NCBI GenBank assembly: GCA_902782795.1
Contig: CACZOT010000303.1
Span: 1-15,050, forward strand
Length of the DNA: 15,050 bases
Direction: 5' to 3'
From: an uncultured Eubacteriales bacterium
GTDB lineage: Bacteria; Bacillota; Clostridia; Christensenellales; Aristaeellaceae
Positions within the stretch are counted from its first letter, which is position 1, and the number at the start of each line of letters is the position of its first letter. Made by a program: the position numbers and the translations under genes. The notes beneath the pieces were generated by a model, which was not told where the DNA came from, did no database searches, and saw only the letters and a program-made list of their open reading frames with translations. Of this stretch, positions 13,396 to 15,050 are shown piece after piece.

Positions 13396-14310
13396 ATGAA
13401 GAGAAAGAGCACGAAGATCCGCCTCACCACAGGAGAGGTCGTCTTCAGCTGTGTCAACTATCTGGTGCTCACCATCCTGATGCTGATATGCCTGTACCCG
13501 CTCTACCAGGTGGTGGTGGATTCCATCTCCGGCCCCGGCGCGGTCATGCGCTCCAACGGCATGCTCATCTGGCCCAAGGACGTCCACTTGGACGCGTATA
13601 AGATCGTCTTCTCCAACCCCAACCTGCGTACGGGCTTTGCCAACACCCTGTTCTACATGTTCTTCGGCACGGGCCTCCAGTTCCTGAACGTGTGCCTGTC
13701 GGCCTACACGCTCTCCAAGAAGAACCTCATGCTCAAGAAGGGCCTGATGATCTACTTCACCGTCACCATGTACGTGGGCGGCGGCCTCATCCCCTTCTTC
13801 CTGCTGATCAACAACCTCGGCCTCATGAACAGCCGCTGGGTGCTCGTCATCCCCTACGGCTACAACGTGTGGAACACCATCGTCATGCGCACGAATTTCA
13901 ACGGCATCCCCGACGGCCTGCGCGAGGCGGCCACCATCGACGGCGCGAGCGATTTCACCATCCTCTTCCGCGTGCTCATGCCGCTCTCCGGCGCCGTCAG
14001 CGCGGTCATCCTCCTCTGGGGCGCCGTGGGCTACTGGAATATGTGGTTCGAGCCTATGATCTACCTCACCGAGCGCTCCAAATACCCCATCCAGAGCATC
14101 TTGCGAGAGATCCTCATCGACGCCAACGAACAGCTCATGGCCGGCGCCGGACAGACGACCGTCAAGTTCGATCCGAGCACGCGCTCCGCTGCCAACACGC
14201 TGGTCAAGTACGCCAATATCGTCGTGTGCACCGTGCCGATCCTGGTCGTGTACCCCTTCGCGCAGAAGTATTTCATCAAGGGCGTGATGATCGGGTCCCT
14301 CAAGGGCTGA
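13396..14310 (+). CDS. ABC sugar transporter permease (LplC-like)
   Basis: Second permease subunit, 304 residues, pairing with the product of the preceding gene. Membrane helices are visible near 16-40, 80-105, 117-140, 148-165, 196-216 and 272-290. The EAA loop is at 175-198 (LREAATIDGASD then VLMPLS). A conserved NxW segment after the fifth helix (VGYWNMWFEPMIYL) and the C-terminal KGVMIGSLKG ending are typical of LplC/YtcP-type carbohydrate permeases. AAGGAGGG overlaps the previous stop region and lies 8 bp before the ATG, so expression is tightly coupled. No ATPase gene follows; such systems usually share a genome-encoded MsmX-like ATPase (family knowledge). Confidence 0.95.
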   Translation: MKRKSTKIRLTTGEVVFSCVNYLVLTILMLICLYPLYQVVVDSISGPGAVMRSNGMLIWPKDVHLDAYKIVFSNPNLRTGFANTLFYMFFGTGLQFLNVCLSAYTLSKKNLMLKKGLMIYFTVTMYVGGGLIPFFLLINNLGLMNSRWVLVIPYGYNVWNTIVMRTNFNGIPDGLREAATIDGASDFTILFRVLMPLSGAVSAVILLWGAVGYWNMWFEPMIYLTERSKYPIQSILREILIDANEQLMAGAGQTTVKFDPSTRSAANTLVKYANIVVCTVPILVVYPFAQKYFIKGVMIGSLKG

Positions 14311-14341
14311 CGGGTTTCTGACGGAGCCCAGGGGACGCCGG

Positions 14342-14375
14342 GCAGGGGCGCTGCCTTCGGCAGCCGTGCCCCTGC
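14342..14375 (+). terminator. Stem-loop after the transporter operon, possible terminator
   Basis: GCAGGGGC (14342-14349) pairs with GCCCCTGC (14368-14375), with an inner GCTGCC-ttc-GGCAGC stem. It starts 31 nt after the second permease stop. There is no U-tract, so termination would be weak or factor-dependent. The outer stem resembles the CAGGGGC modules in the two mosaic repeats. Confidence 0.4.
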
Positions 14376-14432
14376 ACCCCATGTGGACTTGGCTTGGTTC
14401 CGCTTTGGGTTTCAGCGATCCAAACGGGTACG

Positions 14433-14475
14433 GGGCGGGGAGCGCCGCGCCTCTGGCGCGCGGCGCTCCCCGCCC
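14433..14475. repeat. 18-bp perfect GC-rich inverted repeat
   Basis: GGGCGGGGAGCGCCGCGC (14433-14450) pairs perfectly with 14458-14475 around a 7-nt loop (CTCTGGC). There is no T-run on either side. It lies in the gene-free stretch between the permease and nagA genes. Confidence 0.6.
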
Positions 14476-14487
14476 GGGCGGCGCACG

Positions 14488-14615
14488 GCTCGGGACGGCC
14501 TTCGGCCACCCCCTCGCCACGCGCCGCCGGGGTATCCTCTCGAGACGAACAGCGAATCCGCCTCTCTCTCCGGCGCGACCGCTCGGGACGGCTCCTGCGG
14601 GAGCCACCCCTCGCG
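14488..14615 (+). repeat. Two-copy direct repeat with covarying hairpins
   Basis: GCTCGGGACGGC occurs at 14488-14499 and 14581-14592. Each copy is followed by a short hairpin and then GCCACCCC(C)TCGC. The first hairpin is GGCC-ttc-GGCC, the second GGCTCC-tgc-GGGAGCC, so the stem bases differ while pairing is kept. The 550-bp stretch 14311-14860 around it has no reading frame with protein-like composition or a supported start. Confidence 0.45.
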
Positions 14616-14760
14616 ACCGCGCCTGGGCTCACGATATGCCGGGAAAGCACAAGCCTGACCCAGCCTCGGGTAGCACAGGCCGGAAACGTCGCTCGCGAGA
14701 GGGGGAAGGGGAATCGGTCCCGCGGGCAGAAGAGAAATGAATTATCGCGAAGGCCGCGAG

Positions 14761-14837
14761 CGCGGGCCGTCCCCCGGGGCGGCGGCGCCGCGTTCGGCCC
14801 GCAGGCCGAACGCGGCGCCGCGCAAGGCACGGCCGCG
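14761..14837 (+). other. Highly structured leader just before nagA
   Basis: An inner 18-bp perfect stem (14782-14799 with 14804-14821, loop CGCA) is enclosed by an outer stem in which GGCCGT (14765-14770) pairs with ACGGCC (14829-14834), continued by three pairs after a bulged G. It ends 8 nt before the nagA ribosome site GGAAGGA (14846-14852). It may be a cis-acting RNA, or a terminator-like element without U-tract; no known riboswitch class is recognised. Confidence 0.45.
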
Positions 14838-14860
14838 AACAAGCAGGAAGGAATGTCGCT

Positions 14861-15050
14861 ATGGAAAAGACGATCAGCGCCAGGCGCGTACTCACGCCCG
14901 CGGGGATTCTGGAAGGCGGGCGCGTCCTCGTGGAAGGGGAGCGCATCATTGCGGTGGAGCCGTGGGAAGGTCCGTTCGACGGGGAGATCCTCGCGCCGGG
15001 TTACATCGATATCCACACGCACGGCGGCAACTGGTTCGACGTGATGGCCC
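14861..15050 (+). CDS. nagA: N-acetylglucosamine-6-phosphate deacetylase, 5' part only
   Basis: The product deacetylates GlcNAc-6-phosphate to glucosamine-6-phosphate in the cytoplasm, the first committed step of amino-sugar breakdown and wall recycling. Only 63 codons are in the window; the gene continues past the right edge. The sequence shows the small N-terminal beta-sandwich start (TISARRVLTPAG, GRVLVEGERIIAV) followed by the metal-binding strand APGYIDIHTHGG with H52 and H54, which is the NagA pattern (PGFID-HxHGG). GGAAGGA (14846-14852) lies 8 bp before the ATG. Other amidohydrolases share HxH, but the HGG with downstream FDVM favours NagA. Whether it belongs to the transporter operon across the 550-bp structured gap is unclear. 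Confidence 0.85.
   Translation, partial: MEKTISARRVLTPAGILEGGRVLVEGERIIAVEPWEGPFDGEILAPGYIDIHTHGGNWFDVMA

Noticed and set aside
14640..14740. Possible SRP RNA or known riboswitch near CCGGAAA and AGCACAGG motifs
   Set aside because: The motifs are short, the conserved SRP loop and known riboswitch cores are not present in order, and no consistent secondary structure was found.
14300..15044. Overlapping open frames on both strands of the structured region before nagA
   Set aside because: They are Arg/Pro/Gly-rich, run through perfect inverted repeats, lack supported ribosome sites and overlap the real nagA start.

Overview
The window is GC-rich (by eye about 60-65% in genes) and has strong Gly-rich Shine-Dalgarno sites, a GerMN lipoprotein, an OmpR/WalK-like two-component pair and an LplABC-type sugar ABC transporter. 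Together these suggest a high-GC, probably gut-associated Clostridia-like member of the Bacillota. This is an inference; no rRNA or marker gene is present.

Layout. 1-717 (-): the N-terminal 239 codons of an FAD-dependent dehydrogenase that runs off the left edge. 873-1418 (+): a NUDIX hydrolase, divergent from it. 1419-1721: a gene-free mosaic of hairpins between convergent genes. 1722-5306 (-): a three-gene operon read from the right, with an OmpR-family response regulator, a membrane histidine kinase and a lipoprotein with two clear GerMN repeats and a likely third. It starts from a near-consensus promoter at 5355-5383. 5548-8175 (+): a two-gene cassette of a TIM-barrel sugar isomerase/epimerase-like protein and a DUF4091 protein. 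8176-8446: a second hairpin mosaic sharing modules with the first. 8447-9367 (+): an AraC-family regulator, followed by a strong terminator. 9567-9596: a good sigma-A-type promoter with operator-like repeats just upstream. 9680-14310 (+): an amidohydrolase-2 protein, a solute-binding protein and two CUT1-type permeases, without an ATPase (as is usual for Lpl-type systems, which share one). 14311-14860: about 550 bp of GC-rich stem-loops and a covarying direct repeat with no credible gene. 14861-15050 (+): the start of nagA, N-acetylglucosamine-6-phosphate deacetylase, cut by the right edge.

How it may work together (inference): the right two thirds look like a carbohydrate-use locus. The AraC protein would control uptake of an oligosaccharide through the binding protein and permeases. 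The isomerase-like protein, the DUF4091 protein, the amidohydrolase and NagA would process it inside the cell, so an amino-sugar-containing glycan is a reasonable guess. The left third is a separate envelope-sensing module whose gene order resembles actinobacterial MtrA-MtrB-LpqB. No CRISPR array, tRNA, rRNA, transposase, phage gene or recognisable defence system was seen. The least explained items are the two mosaic palindromic elements, the DUF4091/isomerase cassette, the triple-GerMN lipoprotein and the structured DNA before nagA.
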